Assembly (NCBI RefSeq): GCF_013363755.1
Contig: NZ_CP054840.1
Span: forward strand, 1,667,501 to 1,731,500
DNA: 64,000 bases
DNA from: Comamonas antarctica
Lineage (GTDB): Bacteria > Pseudomonadota > Gammaproteobacteria > Burkholderiales > Burkholderiaceae_C
Direction: 5' to 3'
How positions within the stretch are numbered: position 1 is the stretch's first letter; each line of letters starts with the position of its first letter. Shown in pieces: positions 17,319 to 26,367 of the stretch. A program made the translations under genes and the position numbers. The notes below the pieces were generated by a model. That model worked only from the letters and a program-made list of their open reading frames with translations. It ran no database searches and was not told the DNA's origin.

Positions 17319-19769
17319 TTGAAAATTCGTAACACGTTTGGCGGGGTGGGACTGTTCGCGCTGTCGTTGACCGCGTCAGCGTTGTCGCTGGGGCAGAGCC
17401 AGGGCCAGGCGGTATTGGGCGCGCCGCTGGATCTGGTGTTCCAGCTCGAGCCGAACCCCGGCCTCGATGCAGCTTCTTCCTGCGTGGCCGCCGAAGTGGT
17501 CATGGGCGAACGCCGGGTGGATGCCAGCCGCATCAGCGTCCGGCCGCTGTCGACGCGGGCGGGCCAGCCCGCGGCGGTGCGCGTGCGCGCTGCGGTCGTG
17601 ATCGACGAGCCCGTGGTCGTGGTCAGGCTGACGGCCGGCTGCGACGGCCAGATGTCGCGCAGCTATACCTTTTTTGCGGAACTCCCCGATGCCGTGGCGC
17701 GCAGCGCCATGCCGCTCGATATTGCACAACTGAGCGCCACGCCACCCGCCGTGGCGGCGCGCGAACCCGCGCGGCGTGCGCGCCCGCCGGCGCCAGCGGC
17801 CGCCAGCGCCAGCGCCAGAAACGAAGCGGCGCCCGCGCCCGCACCGCGCCCGCGCAAGCCCGCGCCCAAACCTCCCGCTGCCCCCGCCGTGCCCGCAGCG
17901 TCGGCTGCGGCCCCGGCGACACCCGGCGAGTCGCGCCTGCGCATGGAGCCCCTGGATGCCTGGCTGGGGCCCAATGCGGCGGATGGGGCGGCAACGGGCC
18001 GAACTGCGACGGCACGGCCCACACCGGCGGCGTCTGCAAGCCCTGCGACCAGCACTGCCGCGGCCGCTGCCCCGGGGGCCGCTGCCCCGGCGGCCGTCGC
18101 CGCGGGGGCACCAGCCCCGGCGGCCCCCGTCGCCGCGCCTGCGGCCCCGGCCATGGCCGCGAGCCCGGCGCCGGGCGCAGACGCTGCCGCCGTGGCAGCG
18201 CCCACGGATTCCAGCGCGGCCGGCGCCGACCCGGCGCTGCTGGCGCTGCAGGCCGAGATGAAGGCCCTGCGGGCGGCCGAGGCACGCAACAACGCCCAGT
18301 TGGCGCAGATGCGCAGCCAATTGGAGGCCTTGCAATCCGACCAGGGCAGCAGCTGGACCATTCCTCTGCTGGCGGCGCTGGCCATTGCACTGCTCGTGCT
18401 GGCGTGGCTGCTGATGCGCCTGCGCAGCCTCACGCAGGCTCCGCCGGCCAGCGCCTGGCTGCATTCGGTCAGTGGCGGTGCGCGCGGCGACGATGGCGGC
18501 AGTTCTCCGGGCGTCTTCGCTCAGGGCGCGTCGGTGTCGGGGCCCGTGACCGTGACCTCGCTGCCTTCGGCCTTTGCGGCGGCCAAGGAAGATTTCGGGC
18601 AGTCGACGCTGCACGCTTCCGAGGTGCACGACTACCACCCCATGCCCGTCCACCATGCGCGTGAACTGGTCAAGCCCGAAGACCTGTTCGACGTGCGCCA
18701 GCAGGCCGAATTCTTCACCTCGGTGGGCGAATACGAGCAGGCCATTGCAGTTTTGCGCAAGCATATCGACGAACACCAGGATTCCTCGCCGCTGGCCTAC
18801 CTGGAGCTGCTGGGCCTGTTCTACCAGCTCAGCCGCCGCGCCGACTACGACGCGCTGCGCACCCAGTTCGAGCAGTATTTCGCCGCGCATGTGCCCGAGA
18901 TGGCGCAGTTTGCGCAGCGCGGCCGCTCGCTCGCGCATTACCCTGAACTGCTGGCGCGCATCGAGGCGCAGTGGCCCACCGAGCAGGTCTGCGAACTGAT
19001 CGAAGGGTATCTGCTGCGCAATGCCGGCCAGCCGGGCGGCGTGCTGTTCGACCTCGAGGCCTTCGATGACCTGATGCTGCTGCAGGCCGTGGCGCGCACC
19101 ACGCCGGCGAGCGCGCGCGGCGTGGCCGTCGGCCGCATCCGCACCACGCCCGACGCCGCGCCCGAACCCGAAGCCGAAGCACAGCCCACACCACCGTCTG
19201 CGCTCGCCGACGTGGCCCTGGCCGCCGCGGCGGTGAGCACGGGTGTGGGCCAGGTGCCGCCGGATGCGCCCTGGGCCACGCTCGAGCGTGCCCAGACCGC
19301 CGTGCCGACGCTGGTGCCGGTGCCGCCGGTACTGGCGCCGGAGCCGCTGTCGCTGGATATTCCATCCACGTTCGACGTCCCCGAGGGCGCGTTCGCGCGC
19401 TCGGCACCGCTGTCGACGGAAAGCACCGACACCGCGCAGCCGCCCGTGCCCTCGCTGCTCGATATCGACCTGAGCGATGTCGGCCGTTTCGAGCCGCTGG
19501 ACCTGCCCGAGGTCGAGGCCCTGCCGTTCGATCTGGAGGAGTTCCCCAAGCGCAGCATCGTCGGCTCGGGTGTCGATCAGGTGCCTGGTTTCAACGCCGC
19601 CGATCCCAAGCTGCCGCCCGCGTCCGGCCTGGAGCTCACGCCCTGGGAAGAGGACGAGTCGCCCGACAGCATCTTCTCGGCCTGGAATGCGGCGCGCACC
19701 GACCGGGTGATCGCCAAGCCGCCGGCCGATGACGGCGACAAGGACAAGCCCGAACCCGGCCGCGGTTGA
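17319..19769 (+). CDS. FimV/HubP-like membrane protein
   Basis: An 816-residue protein. The signal sequence is MKIRNTFGGVGLFALSLTASALS, and the next domain (GAPLDLVFQLEPNP... SYTFFAELPD) matches the conserved N-terminal region of FimV/HubP. A long Ala/Pro-rich linker (about 215-340) leads to a coiled coil and a transmembrane helix (TIPLLAALAIALLVLAWLLM). The cytoplasmic part has a TPR-like stretch (QQAEFFTSVGEYEQAIAVLRKHIDEH) and a long acidic tail. FimV proteins organise cell poles and type IV pili. I see no LysM domain, which many family members have. The TTG at 17319 is chosen because GGGGGA lies eight bases upstream and it starts the signal peptide. Confidence 0.75.
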   Translation: MKIRNTFGGVGLFALSLTASALSLGQSQGQAVLGAPLDLVFQLEPNPGLDAASSCVAAEVVMGERRVDASRISVRPLSTRAGQPAAVRVRAAVVIDEPVVVVRLTAGCDGQMSRSYTFFAELPDAVARSAMPLDIAQLSATPPAVAAREPARRARPPAPAAASASARNEAAPAPAPRPRKPAPKPPAAPAVPAASAAAPATPGESRLRMEPLDAWLGPNAADGAATGRTATARPTPAASASPATSTAAAAAPGAAAPAAVAAGAPAPAAPVAAPAAPAMAASPAPGADAAAVAAPTDSSAAGADPALLALQAEMKALRAAEARNNAQLAQMRSQLEALQSDQGSSWTIPLLAALAIALLVLAWLLMRLRSLTQAPPASAWLHSVSGGARGDDGGSSPGVFAQGASVSGPVTVTSLPSAFAAAKEDFGQSTLHASEVHDYHPMPVHHARELVKPEDLFDVRQQAEFFTSVGEYEQAIAVLRKHIDEHQDSSPLAYLELLGLFYQLSRRADYDALRTQFEQYFAAHVPEMAQFAQRGRSLAHYPELLARIEAQWPTEQVCELIEGYLLRNAGQPGGVLFDLEAFDDLMLLQAVARTTPASARGVAVGRIRTTPDAAPEPEAEAQPTPPSALADVALAAAAVSTGVGQVPPDAPWATLERAQTAVPTLVPVPPVLAPEPLSLDIPSTFDVPEGAFARSAPLSTESTDTAQPPVPSLLDIDLSDVGRFEPLDLPEVEALPFDLEEFPKRSIVGSGVDQVPGFNAADPKLPPASGLELTPWEEDESPDSIFSAWNAARTDRVIAKPPADDGDKDKPEPGRG

Positions 19770-19778
19770 ACCCGGCGC

Positions 19779-20708
19779 TCAGCCCCAGGCGGCTTGCAGC
19801 GCGCGGGCTTGCGCTTCGGGGTCGGCGGCGTTGACCAGCGCGCGCACCACGGCAATCGAGCCCGCGCCCGTGGCCAACACCTCGGGAAACTGCTCCGCGC
19901 CAATGCCGCCAATCGCCACCAGCGGGTATTGCTGCATCAGCCGCACGTAGGCCGCCAGCCGCGTCAGGCCCTGCGGCGCCGTGGCCATGCGCTTGAGCGT
20001 GGTCGGGAACACCGCGCCCAGCGCGACATAGCTCGGACGCACCGCCTGGGCACGCACCATCTCGGCGTAGCCATGGGTACTGACGCCCAGGCGCAGGCCT
20101 GCCGCGCGGATGCGCGCCAGGTCCTCGGCCTGCATCGCGTCGAGATCCTCCTGCCCCACGTGCACGCCATAGGCGCCGGCGTCGATGGCCGCCTGCCAGT
20201 GGTCGTTGATGAACAGCAGCGCGGGCGTGCCCTGCACCGCGGCCACCGCGGCGCGCACTTCGCGCTCGACGGCGACCGGGTCTTCCGACTTGAAGCGCAG
20301 CTGCACCGTCGGCACGCCGGCGCGCGCCATGCGGCCCGCCCATTGCGCGTCGGGCAGCACCGCATACAGTCCCAGCGAGCGCGGGCAGGCGGCAAATGCC
20401 GGGGGCAGGGCGGCGCCGGCCTCGACCATGCCGAAGTCGCGCGGGTCGTCCGGCCAGTGCGTGGCGTCGAAATGCCCGGTGCGCTCGGTCTGCGCCTGCC
20501 AGGCCCGGGCCAGGCATTCGGCGTCGACGGCAATGAAGCCCAGCGCGCTGCAGGCCTGCAATGCGGCCAGATAGGCGGGCTGCGCCTGGCTGGGAGACGG
20601 CACGGGCTGGGGCGGCAGCGCGCCGCGCTCGCTGCCTGCGGGCGCGAAGTCCGGGGCGTGGTGCTGGACGATGGCGTGGGCCAGGGCGTCGATTTCGGCA
20701 GGGGTCAT
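19779..20708 (-). CDS. thiE: Thiamine phosphate synthase with N-terminal extension
   Basis: ThiE joins HMP-pyrophosphate and thiazole phosphate to give thiamine phosphate. The C-terminal ~200 residues carry the TIM-barrel signatures: LGLYAVLPDAQWAGRMARAGVPTVQLRFK, LLFINDHWQAAIDAGAYGVHVGQEDL, LGVSTHGYAEMVRA, YVALGAVFPTTLK and VAIGGIGAEQFPEVLATGAGSIAVV. About 100 residues in front are extra compared with typical ThiE and show no motif I recognise. The chosen ATG is at 20708; a GTG at 20723 overlapping the thiG stop is an alternative. It is last in the thiO-thiS-thiG-thiE operon under the TPP riboswitch. Confidence 0.9.
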   Translation of the reverse strand: MTPAEIDALAHAIVQHHAPDFAPAGSERGALPPQPVPSPSQAQPAYLAALQACSALGFIAVDAECLARAWQAQTERTGHFDATHWPDDPRDFGMVEAGAALPPAFAACPRSLGLYAVLPDAQWAGRMARAGVPTVQLRFKSEDPVAVEREVRAAVAAVQGTPALLFINDHWQAAIDAGAYGVHVGQEDLDAMQAEDLARIRAAGLRLGVSTHGYAEMVRAQAVRPSYVALGAVFPTTLKRMATAPQGLTRLAAYVRLMQQYPLVAIGGIGAEQFPEVLATGAGSIAVVRALVNAADPEAQARALQAAWG

Positions 20709-20719
20709 GGCGGCGGCTT

Positions 20720-21532
20720 TCACTGGCTGTCATGGTGCCAGAACGGCGTGCCCAGCACCGGCGTGCTGGGCTGGGCGGAATGCTGCTCGGCCATCGCGCC
20801 CGCATGCCAGGCCGCGCGGCCCGCATGGGTGGCGTCGGCAAACGCGCCGGCCATGGCCACCGGGTCTTGCGACAGCGCCACCGCGGTGTTGAGCAGCACG
20901 CCATCGAAGCCCCATTCCATGACCTGGCAGGCATGGGACGGACGGCCCAGGCCGGCGTCGACGATCATCGGCACCTGCAGGCGCTCGCGCAGCGTCTGCA
21001 ACGCATAGGGGTTGACCGGGCCGCGGCCGGTACCGATGGGCGCGGCCCAGGGCATCACGGCCTGGCAGCCAACATCGACCAGGCGCTGGCACAGCACCAG
21101 ATCCTCGGTGCAGTAGGGCAGCACCTGGAAGCCGTCCTTGATCAGGATCGATGCGGCCTCGACCAGGTTCAGCGTGTCGGGTTGCAGCGTGTAGTCGTCG
21201 CCGATCAGCTCGAGCTTGATCCAGGGCGTGTCGAACACCTCGCGCGCCATCTGCGCCGTGGTCACGGCCTCCTGGATGCTCAGGCAGCCCGCGGTGTTGG
21301 GCAGCACCGGCACGTCGAGGCGGCGCAGCAGTTCCCAGAAGCTCGCGCCGGTCTCGGCCGGCTGGCTGCCCTGGCGGCGCAGCGAGGCGGTGAGCATGGC
21401 CGGGCGCGAACGCTTGACGGCGGCTTCGAGCACGGCGGGCGAGGGATAGCGCGAGGTGCCCAGCAGCAGGCGGCTATGGAAGGTCTGGCCGTAGAGGACC
21501 AGCGGATCGGCGGTGGTGGCAGTGGCGTTCAT
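20720..21532 (-). CDS. thiG: Thiazole synthase
   Basis: The 270-residue TIM-barrel enzyme builds the thiazole phosphate moiety of thiamine from DXP, dehydroglycine and the ThiS thiocarboxylate. Signatures include [36 protein letters not shown], the Schiff-base lysine region [30 protein letters not shown] and [30 protein letters not shown]. It lies 24 bases after thiS, and its stop overlaps a possible GTG start of thiE. The C-terminal ~25 residues ([18 protein letters not shown]) are a family-typical tail. Confidence 0.96.
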   Translation of the reverse strand: MNATATTADPLVLYGQTFHSRLLLGTSRYPSPAVLEAAVKRSRPAMLTASLRRQGSQPAETGASFWELLRRLDVPVLPNTAGCLSIQEAVTTAQMAREVFDTPWIKLELIGDDYTLQPDTLNLVEAASILIKDGFQVLPYCTEDLVLCQRLVDVGCQAVMPWAAPIGTGRGPVNPYALQTLRERLQVPMIVDAGLGRPSHACQVMEWGFDGVLLNTAVALSQDPVAMAGAFADATHAGRAAWHAGAMAEQHSAQPSTPVLGTPFWHHDSQ

Positions 21533-21556
21533 TTTTTGAATGGGTGGATACAGGGG

Positions 21557-21754
21557 TCAGCCGCCGGTGACGGGAGAGACGACCTCGACACGGTCGCCTT
21601 CCTGCAGCGGCCGGGCCGCATAGTGCGTGCGCGGCACGAACTGCGTGTTGAGGGCCACCGCATAGGGCGGGCGCAGCGCCAGCTGCGCGAGCGCGTCGGC
21701 CAGGCTCGCGCCTTCGGCCAGGGCCAGGGGCTGTTGGTTGAGAAGAATGTTCAT
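21557..21754 (-). CDS. thiS: Sulfur carrier protein ThiS
   Basis: A 65-residue ubiquitin-like sulfur carrier. It begins MNILLNQQPLALAEGASLADALAQL and ends in the obligatory Gly-Gly (VVSPVTGG), whose C-terminal carboxylate is adenylated and thiolated before sulfur transfer to ThiG. It lies between thiO and thiG, 10 bases after the thiO stop. The adenylating partner (ThiF) is not in the window. Confidence 0.95.
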   Translation of the reverse strand: MNILLNQQPLALAEGASLADALAQLALRPPYAVALNTQFVPRTHYAARPLQEGDRVEVVSPVTGG

Positions 21755-21764
21755 GGTGGGCTCG

Positions 21765-22868
21765 TCAAGGGGCGGGGGCGGTATGCACGGGAACGTCGAA
21801 GCGGCGCGCCAGCGCGGAGTCGCCCGTCGCCAGCAGCTCGAGCACGATGTCGAGCATGGCTGGCGAGATCATGAAGCCGTGGCGGTACAGGCCGTTGACT
21901 TCGAGCACGCGCTCGGACAGGCGGCGCACCGCGGGCAGGTTGTCGGGCAGGGTCGGGCGGCACTGGGTGGCGATTTCCACGATGCGTGCCTCGGCAAAGC
22001 CCGAGTGCACGGTGTAGGCCGCGCTCAACAGCTCCAGCGTGGAGCGCACGCTCGGCGGGGACATGTCGTCGGACTCGATTTCCGTGGCGCCGATCACGAA
22101 CAGATGGTCTTCCTTGGGCGCGATGTACAGCGGGTAGCGCGGATGCACCAGCCGCGTCGGGCGCTGCAGCGTGACCTCGGGCGCATGCACGCGCACCACT
22201 TCGCCGCGCACGCCGCGCAGCTGCGGCCAGGCGCGGCGCGCGCCCAGGCCGCGGCAGTCCAGCACCCAGTCGGGCTGGCCCGCGCCGCCGGGCGTGAAAT
22301 CGGCCAGTTCGCGCGGCGCCTGCCAGTGCATCTCGACGCCCAGCCGGGTCAGCGTGGCGAGCAGTGCATCCAGCAGCTGGCGGTTGTCGAGCTGGCCTTC
22401 ATCGGGCAGGTAGGCGCCCTGGGCGAAGCGATGCGTGGTGGCGGGCTCGATGGCATGCAGATCCTGGCCCGACAGCATCTGCAGGGCCGGCAGCGTGGAA
22501 TTGATGCGGCGGTTCTTCTCGAACAGCCCGCACAGGCGCTGCGCGTCGCCCGCGTCCTGGCGGTGCCACAGCACCAGCGTGCCGTTTTGCTGGAAGAACA
22601 CCGGCGCGTCGAGTTCGGCAATCAGCTGCGGCCAGCGCTGCAGCGCGTGCTGGCCCATGCGCACCACGCCGGGCTCGGTGACGGCCGATTCGGCCAGCGG
22701 CGCGAGCATGGCCGCCGCCACGCGCGCCGCCGCGCCATCGGCCTGCGGCCCCTGCGCGTCGTACAGCGCGATGCGGTGGCCCTGGCGCGCCAGCGTGCAG
22801 GCCAACAGGCGGCCCATGAGACCCGCGCCCATGATGGCAATGCGCGAGGAAGGTTGAAGGCAAGGCAT
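21765..22868 (-). CDS. thiO: Glycine oxidase / FAD-dependent oxidoreductase ThiO
   Basis: A 367-residue DAO-family flavoprotein. The N-terminal dinucleotide-binding loop is IAIMGAGLMGRLLACTLARQGHRIALYD, and the C-terminal FAD region is IATQCRPTLPDNLPAVRR...VNGLYRHGFMISPAM. ThiO oxidises glycine to iminoglycine (dehydroglycine), used by ThiG for the thiazole ring. It is the first gene of the operon and starts 65 bases downstream of the TPP riboswitch. Confidence 0.9.
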   Translation of the reverse strand: MPCLQPSSRIAIMGAGLMGRLLACTLARQGHRIALYDAQGPQADGAAARVAAAMLAPLAESAVTEPGVVRMGQHALQRWPQLIAELDAPVFFQQNGTLVLWHRQDAGDAQRLCGLFEKNRRINSTLPALQMLSGQDLHAIEPATTHRFAQGAYLPDEGQLDNRQLLDALLATLTRLGVEMHWQAPRELADFTPGGAGQPDWVLDCRGLGARRAWPQLRGVRGEVVRVHAPEVTLQRPTRLVHPRYPLYIAPKEDHLFVIGATEIESDDMSPPSVRSTLELLSAAYTVHSGFAEARIVEIATQCRPTLPDNLPAVRRLSERVLEVNGLYRHGFMISPAMLDIVLELLATGDSALARRFDVPVHTAPAP

Positions 22869-22933
22869 GGGAGTCCCGTCGATTAGTCCCGTTCGATACG
22901 GCAGGACAAAAAGGCGTGGCCACGCTTTGCAGG

Positions 22934-23090
22934 AAACTCCCCACGCCAGTATGACCTGGATCGGGTGTCGGGGCCGCGGCTGCGCACAGCCGGGGGCGCA
23001 TGCGCCCGTGCCCCAGGGTGTTTCTCAGTCGCGCGCTGCGCGATCCGTTTGCGCTAAGGCAAGCGGCGGGCAGCGGGACACCCCTGTTTC
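22934..23090 (-). promoter_or_regulatory. TPP riboswitch (THI element)
   Basis: On the minus strand the conserved TPP aptamer pieces appear in order: GGGGTGTC at the 5' end, a long variable arm, CTGAGA (23028-23023) followed by AACACCC, then ACCCGATCCAGGTCATACTGGCG (key part 22962-22944) and GTGGGGA. The GATC-x-GG-x-xATAC-x-GGCG core matches the pyrophosphate-sensing half of the class. It lies just before thiO and should lower expression of thiO-thiS-thiG-thiE when TPP is abundant. The expression platform (translation or transcription) was not resolved. Confidence 0.93.
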
Positions 23091-23285
23091 GTCCGTTGAA
23101 CCTGAATTACAGCACAGGCGCGGCCATGCTGCGTCGATCCAGGTCAACATCCTCGCCCGCTATCCGGCTGCACCGGCAGCAGGGTTTTGCGGGAGTCTTG
23201 GTAAAAAGCAATGGTCCGCGCCGCGCGCGGCCCTGGTGGCGCCGCCGACAGCGCAGCCCTTGCATCCACAACCCCCTCTCGAACC

Positions 23286-24875
23286 ATGCGCAATTTCGAA
23301 CTTCCCGGCCGCTCTCTGGTCATGGCCCGCAACGGCATGGCCGCGACCTCGCACCCGGCGGCCACGCTCGCAGCCGTCAACGTGCTGCAGGCCGGCGGCA
23401 ACGCCATGGACGCCGCCATCGCCGCGTGCGCCGTGCAGGGCGTGGTCGAACCCGGCTCGACCGGCATTGGCGGCGACTGCTTTGCGCTCTACGCGCGTGG
23501 CGGGCGCGACGATGTGCTGGCCTTCAATGGCTCGGGCCGCGCGCCGGCCGCGGCGACGCCCGCGGCGCTGGCGCAAAAGGGCGTGACCGAATGGACCCGC
23601 CATTCGGCGCATGTGGTGAGCGTGCCCGGCGCGGTCGATGCCTGGGCGACGCTGGCCGCCGACCATGGCACGCGGCCGCTGGGCGAGCTGCTGCAACCCG
23701 CGATCGCGTTGGCCGAGCAGGGCTTTGCGGTGGCGCCGCGCTGCGCCGCCGACTGGGCCGCGAATGCCGCGCTGCTGCGCCAGGACCCCGAGGCCGCGCG
23801 CATCTATCTGCGCGGCGGCCAGGCGCCCGCCGCGGGCGATGTCCACCACCTGCGCGAGCTCGCGGCGACGCTGCGCGCGATTGCCGCCGGCGGGCGCGAC
23901 GCGTTCTACGAGGGCACGATCGCCGACGGCATGGTCGGCTTCCTGCAGGCGCGCGGCGGGCTGCACACGGCCGCGGATTTCGCGGCGTGCCGCGGTGAAT
24001 ACGTCACGCCGATCCGCACGCGGTTTCGCGGCGTGGACATCCTCGAATGCCCGCCCAACGGCCAGGGCCTGATCGCGCTGCTGATCATGAACATCCTGTC
24101 GGGTTTCCCGGCGGATGGCGATCCGACCTCGCCCGAGCGCCTGCATCTGGAGATCGAGGCCACGCGCCTGGCCTATGCCGCGCGCGATGCCTGGCTCGGC
24201 GATCCGCTGCACGGCCCGGTCGATGTGCAGCGGCTGCTGTCCATGGAGTTCGCGCAGGAGCTGCGCGCGCGCATCGACCCTGAGCAGGCCGCGCCACGCG
24301 TCGACATGCCCGAGCCCGCCGCGCACAAGGACACGGTCTATATCTGCGTCGTCGACAAGGAGCGCAACTGCGCGAGCTTCATCAATTCGATCTTCCAGCC
24401 GTTCGGCAGCGGGCTGGTCGCGCCTGGCGGCGTGCTGCTGCACAACCGCGGCCAGAGCTTCTCGCTGCAGCCCGGCCATGCGAACACCATCGCGGGCCGC
24501 AAGCGCCCGTTGCACACCATCATTCCCGGCATGGCGGTGCAGGACGGCCGGGTGCGCATGCCGTTTGGCGTGATGGGCGGGCACTACCAGGCCATGGGCC
24601 ATGCGCACCTGGTGGCCAAGGTGTTCGACTACGGCCTCGACCCGCAGACGGCCATCGACCTGCCGCGCGTGTTTCCGGTGCCTGGAACCCGCCAGGTCGA
24701 AGCCGAAGCCACGCTGCCCGAGGCCACGCGCGCGGCGCTTGTGCGCATGGGCCATACGCTGATCAAGCCCGGCATGGCGATCGGCGGCGCGCAGGCCATC
24801 CTGATCGACTGGGAGCGGGGCGTGCTGCAGGGCGGCTCCGATCCCCGCAAGGACGGTTGCGCGCTGGGCTATTGA
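23286..24875 (+). CDS. ggt: Gamma-glutamyltransferase family protein
   Basis: A 529-residue N-terminal nucleophile hydrolase. The large-subunit part has MAATSHPAATLAAVNVLQAGGNAMDAAIAA and GVVEPGSTGIGGDCFALY. The autoprocessing site is the Asp-Thr in HKDTVYICVVD, where Thr becomes the nucleophile of the small subunit. The small-subunit core follows (SGLVAPGGVLLHNRGQSF; RPLHTIIPGMAV; FGVMGGHYQAMGHAHLV). I see no signal peptide at MRNFELPGRSL, so it may be cytoplasmic. Substrates may be glutathione or other gamma-glutamyl compounds. The family also contains cephalosporin acylase-like enzymes, so the exact substrate is unsure. Confidence 0.88.
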   Translation: MRNFELPGRSLVMARNGMAATSHPAATLAAVNVLQAGGNAMDAAIAACAVQGVVEPGSTGIGGDCFALYARGGRDDVLAFNGSGRAPAAATPAALAQKGVTEWTRHSAHVVSVPGAVDAWATLAADHGTRPLGELLQPAIALAEQGFAVAPRCAADWAANAALLRQDPEAARIYLRGGQAPAAGDVHHLRELAATLRAIAAGGRDAFYEGTIADGMVGFLQARGGLHTAADFAACRGEYVTPIRTRFRGVDILECPPNGQGLIALLIMNILSGFPADGDPTSPERLHLEIEATRLAYAARDAWLGDPLHGPVDVQRLLSMEFAQELRARIDPEQAAPRVDMPEPAAHKDTVYICVVDKERNCASFINSIFQPFGSGLVAPGGVLLHNRGQSFSLQPGHANTIAGRKRPLHTIIPGMAVQDGRVRMPFGVMGGHYQAMGHAHLVAKVFDYGLDPQTAIDLPRVFPVPGTRQVEAEATLPEATRAALVRMGHTLIKPGMAIGGAQAILIDWERGVLQGGSDPRKDGCALGY

Positions 24876-24952
24876 TTGCGGCCGTCTGCCCTTGCGCCGG
24901 CCGCCAGGATGCCGACAATGGACGCATTCCCTGGAGGAGGGCGCTTGCCGAT

Positions 24953-26353
24953 ATGACCGTTTACCACCAGACCATAGGCGCGCGCCGCCATGTCTTCGAC
25001 GGCCTCGCGCAGCTGCTGGCGCGGGCCTCGCCCGAGCGTTCGGGCGACCAGCTCGCGGGCGTGGCCGCGCGCTCGGCCGAGGAGCGCGTGGCCGCGCAGC
25101 TGGCGCTGGCCGACGTGCCGCTGGCGCGCTTCCTGCAGGAAGCGCTGGTGCCCTACGAGTCCGACGAGGTCACGCGGCTGATCATCGATGGCCATGATGC
25201 AAAAGCCTTCGCCGCGGTGGCCCATCTGAGCGTGGGGGGCTTTCGCGACTGGCTGCTGTCCGACGCCGTGGACGGTGCCGCGCTCACCGCGCTCGCGCCC
25301 GGCCTCATGCCCGAGATGGCGGCGGCGGTGTCCAAGCTGATGCGCCACCAGGACCTGATCCAGGTGGCGCGCAAGTGCCAGGTCACCACGCGCTTTCGCA
25401 ACACCATCGGCTTGCGCGGGCGCCTGTCGACGCGGCTGCAGCCCAACCATCCCACCGACGCGGCCGCAGGCGTCGCGGCCAGCGTGCTCGACGGCCTGAT
25501 GTACGGCGCGGGCGATGCGACGATAGGCATCAACCCGGCCACCGACAGCGTGCCGCAGGTCATGCGCCTGCTGGAGATGCTCGACGCGGTGATCCAGCAG
25601 TACGGCATTCCCACCCAGTCCTGCGTGCTGACCCATGTGACCAACACCTTGCAGGCCATCGAACGCGGCGCGCCCGTGGACCTGGTGTTCCAGTCGATCG
25701 GCGGCACCGAGGCCACCAACCGCAGCTTCGGCATCGACCTGGCGCTGCTGGCCGAGGCGCAGGCCGCAGCGCTGGCGCTGCAGCGCGGCAGTGTGTTTGC
25801 CGATGGCGAGCGCGGGCGCAACGTGATGTATTTCGAGACCGGGCAGGGCAGTGCGCTGTCGGCCGACGGCCACCATGGCTGCGACCAGCAGACCCTCGAG
25901 GCGCGCGCCTATGCCGTCGCGCGGCGCTTCGATCCACTGCTGGTCAACACCGTGGTCGGATTCATCGGCCCCGAATACCTGTTCGATGGCCGGCAGATCA
26001 TCCGCGCCGGGCTCGAGGACCATTTCTGCGGCAAGCTGCTGGGCCTGCCCATGGGCTGCGACATCTGCTACACCAACCATGCGCAGGCCGACCAGAACGA
26101 CATGGACGTGCTGCTGACGCTGCTGGGCGTGGCCGGCTGCACCTTCGTCATGGGCATCCCGGGTTCGGACGATGTCATGCTCAACTACCAGAGCACCTCG
26201 TTCCACGATGCGCTCTATGCGCGGCGCGTGCTCGGGCTGCGGCCCGCGCCCGAATTCGAAGCCTGGCTCGAGCGCTCCGGCATCTTCGTGCCTGGCGCCA
26301 CGGCGCGCCTGGCGGACGCGGGCGCGGGCCCGTTTGCGCACCTGCTGCGCTGA
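24953..26353 (+). CDS. eutB: Ethanolamine ammonia-lyase, large (alpha) subunit
   Basis: The 466-residue TIM-barrel subunit of the adenosylcobalamin-dependent enzyme converting ethanolamine to acetaldehyde and ammonia. Family segments are visible: TRFRNTIGLRGRLSTRLQPNHPTD, DGLMYGAGDATIGINPATDS, FQSIGGTEATNRSFGID, NVMYFETGQGSALSADGHHGCDQQT and CDICYTNHAQADQNDMD. Length matches EutB. It precedes eutC by 14 bases and follows ggt by 77 bases. No microcompartment or EutA reactivase gene is in view, so it is probably a cytosolic, non-compartment version. Confidence 0.95.
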   Translation: MTVYHQTIGARRHVFDGLAQLLARASPERSGDQLAGVAARSAEERVAAQLALADVPLARFLQEALVPYESDEVTRLIIDGHDAKAFAAVAHLSVGGFRDWLLSDAVDGAALTALAPGLMPEMAAAVSKLMRHQDLIQVARKCQVTTRFRNTIGLRGRLSTRLQPNHPTDAAAGVAASVLDGLMYGAGDATIGINPATDSVPQVMRLLEMLDAVIQQYGIPTQSCVLTHVTNTLQAIERGAPVDLVFQSIGGTEATNRSFGIDLALLAEAQAAALALQRGSVFADGERGRNVMYFETGQGSALSADGHHGCDQQTLEARAYAVARRFDPLLVNTVVGFIGPEYLFDGRQIIRAGLEDHFCGKLLGLPMGCDICYTNHAQADQNDMDVLLTLLGVAGCTFVMGIPGSDDVMLNYQSTSFHDALYARRVLGLRPAPEFEAWLERSGIFVPGATARLADAGAGPFAHLLR

Positions 26354-26367
26354 AGGAGAAGCGGACC

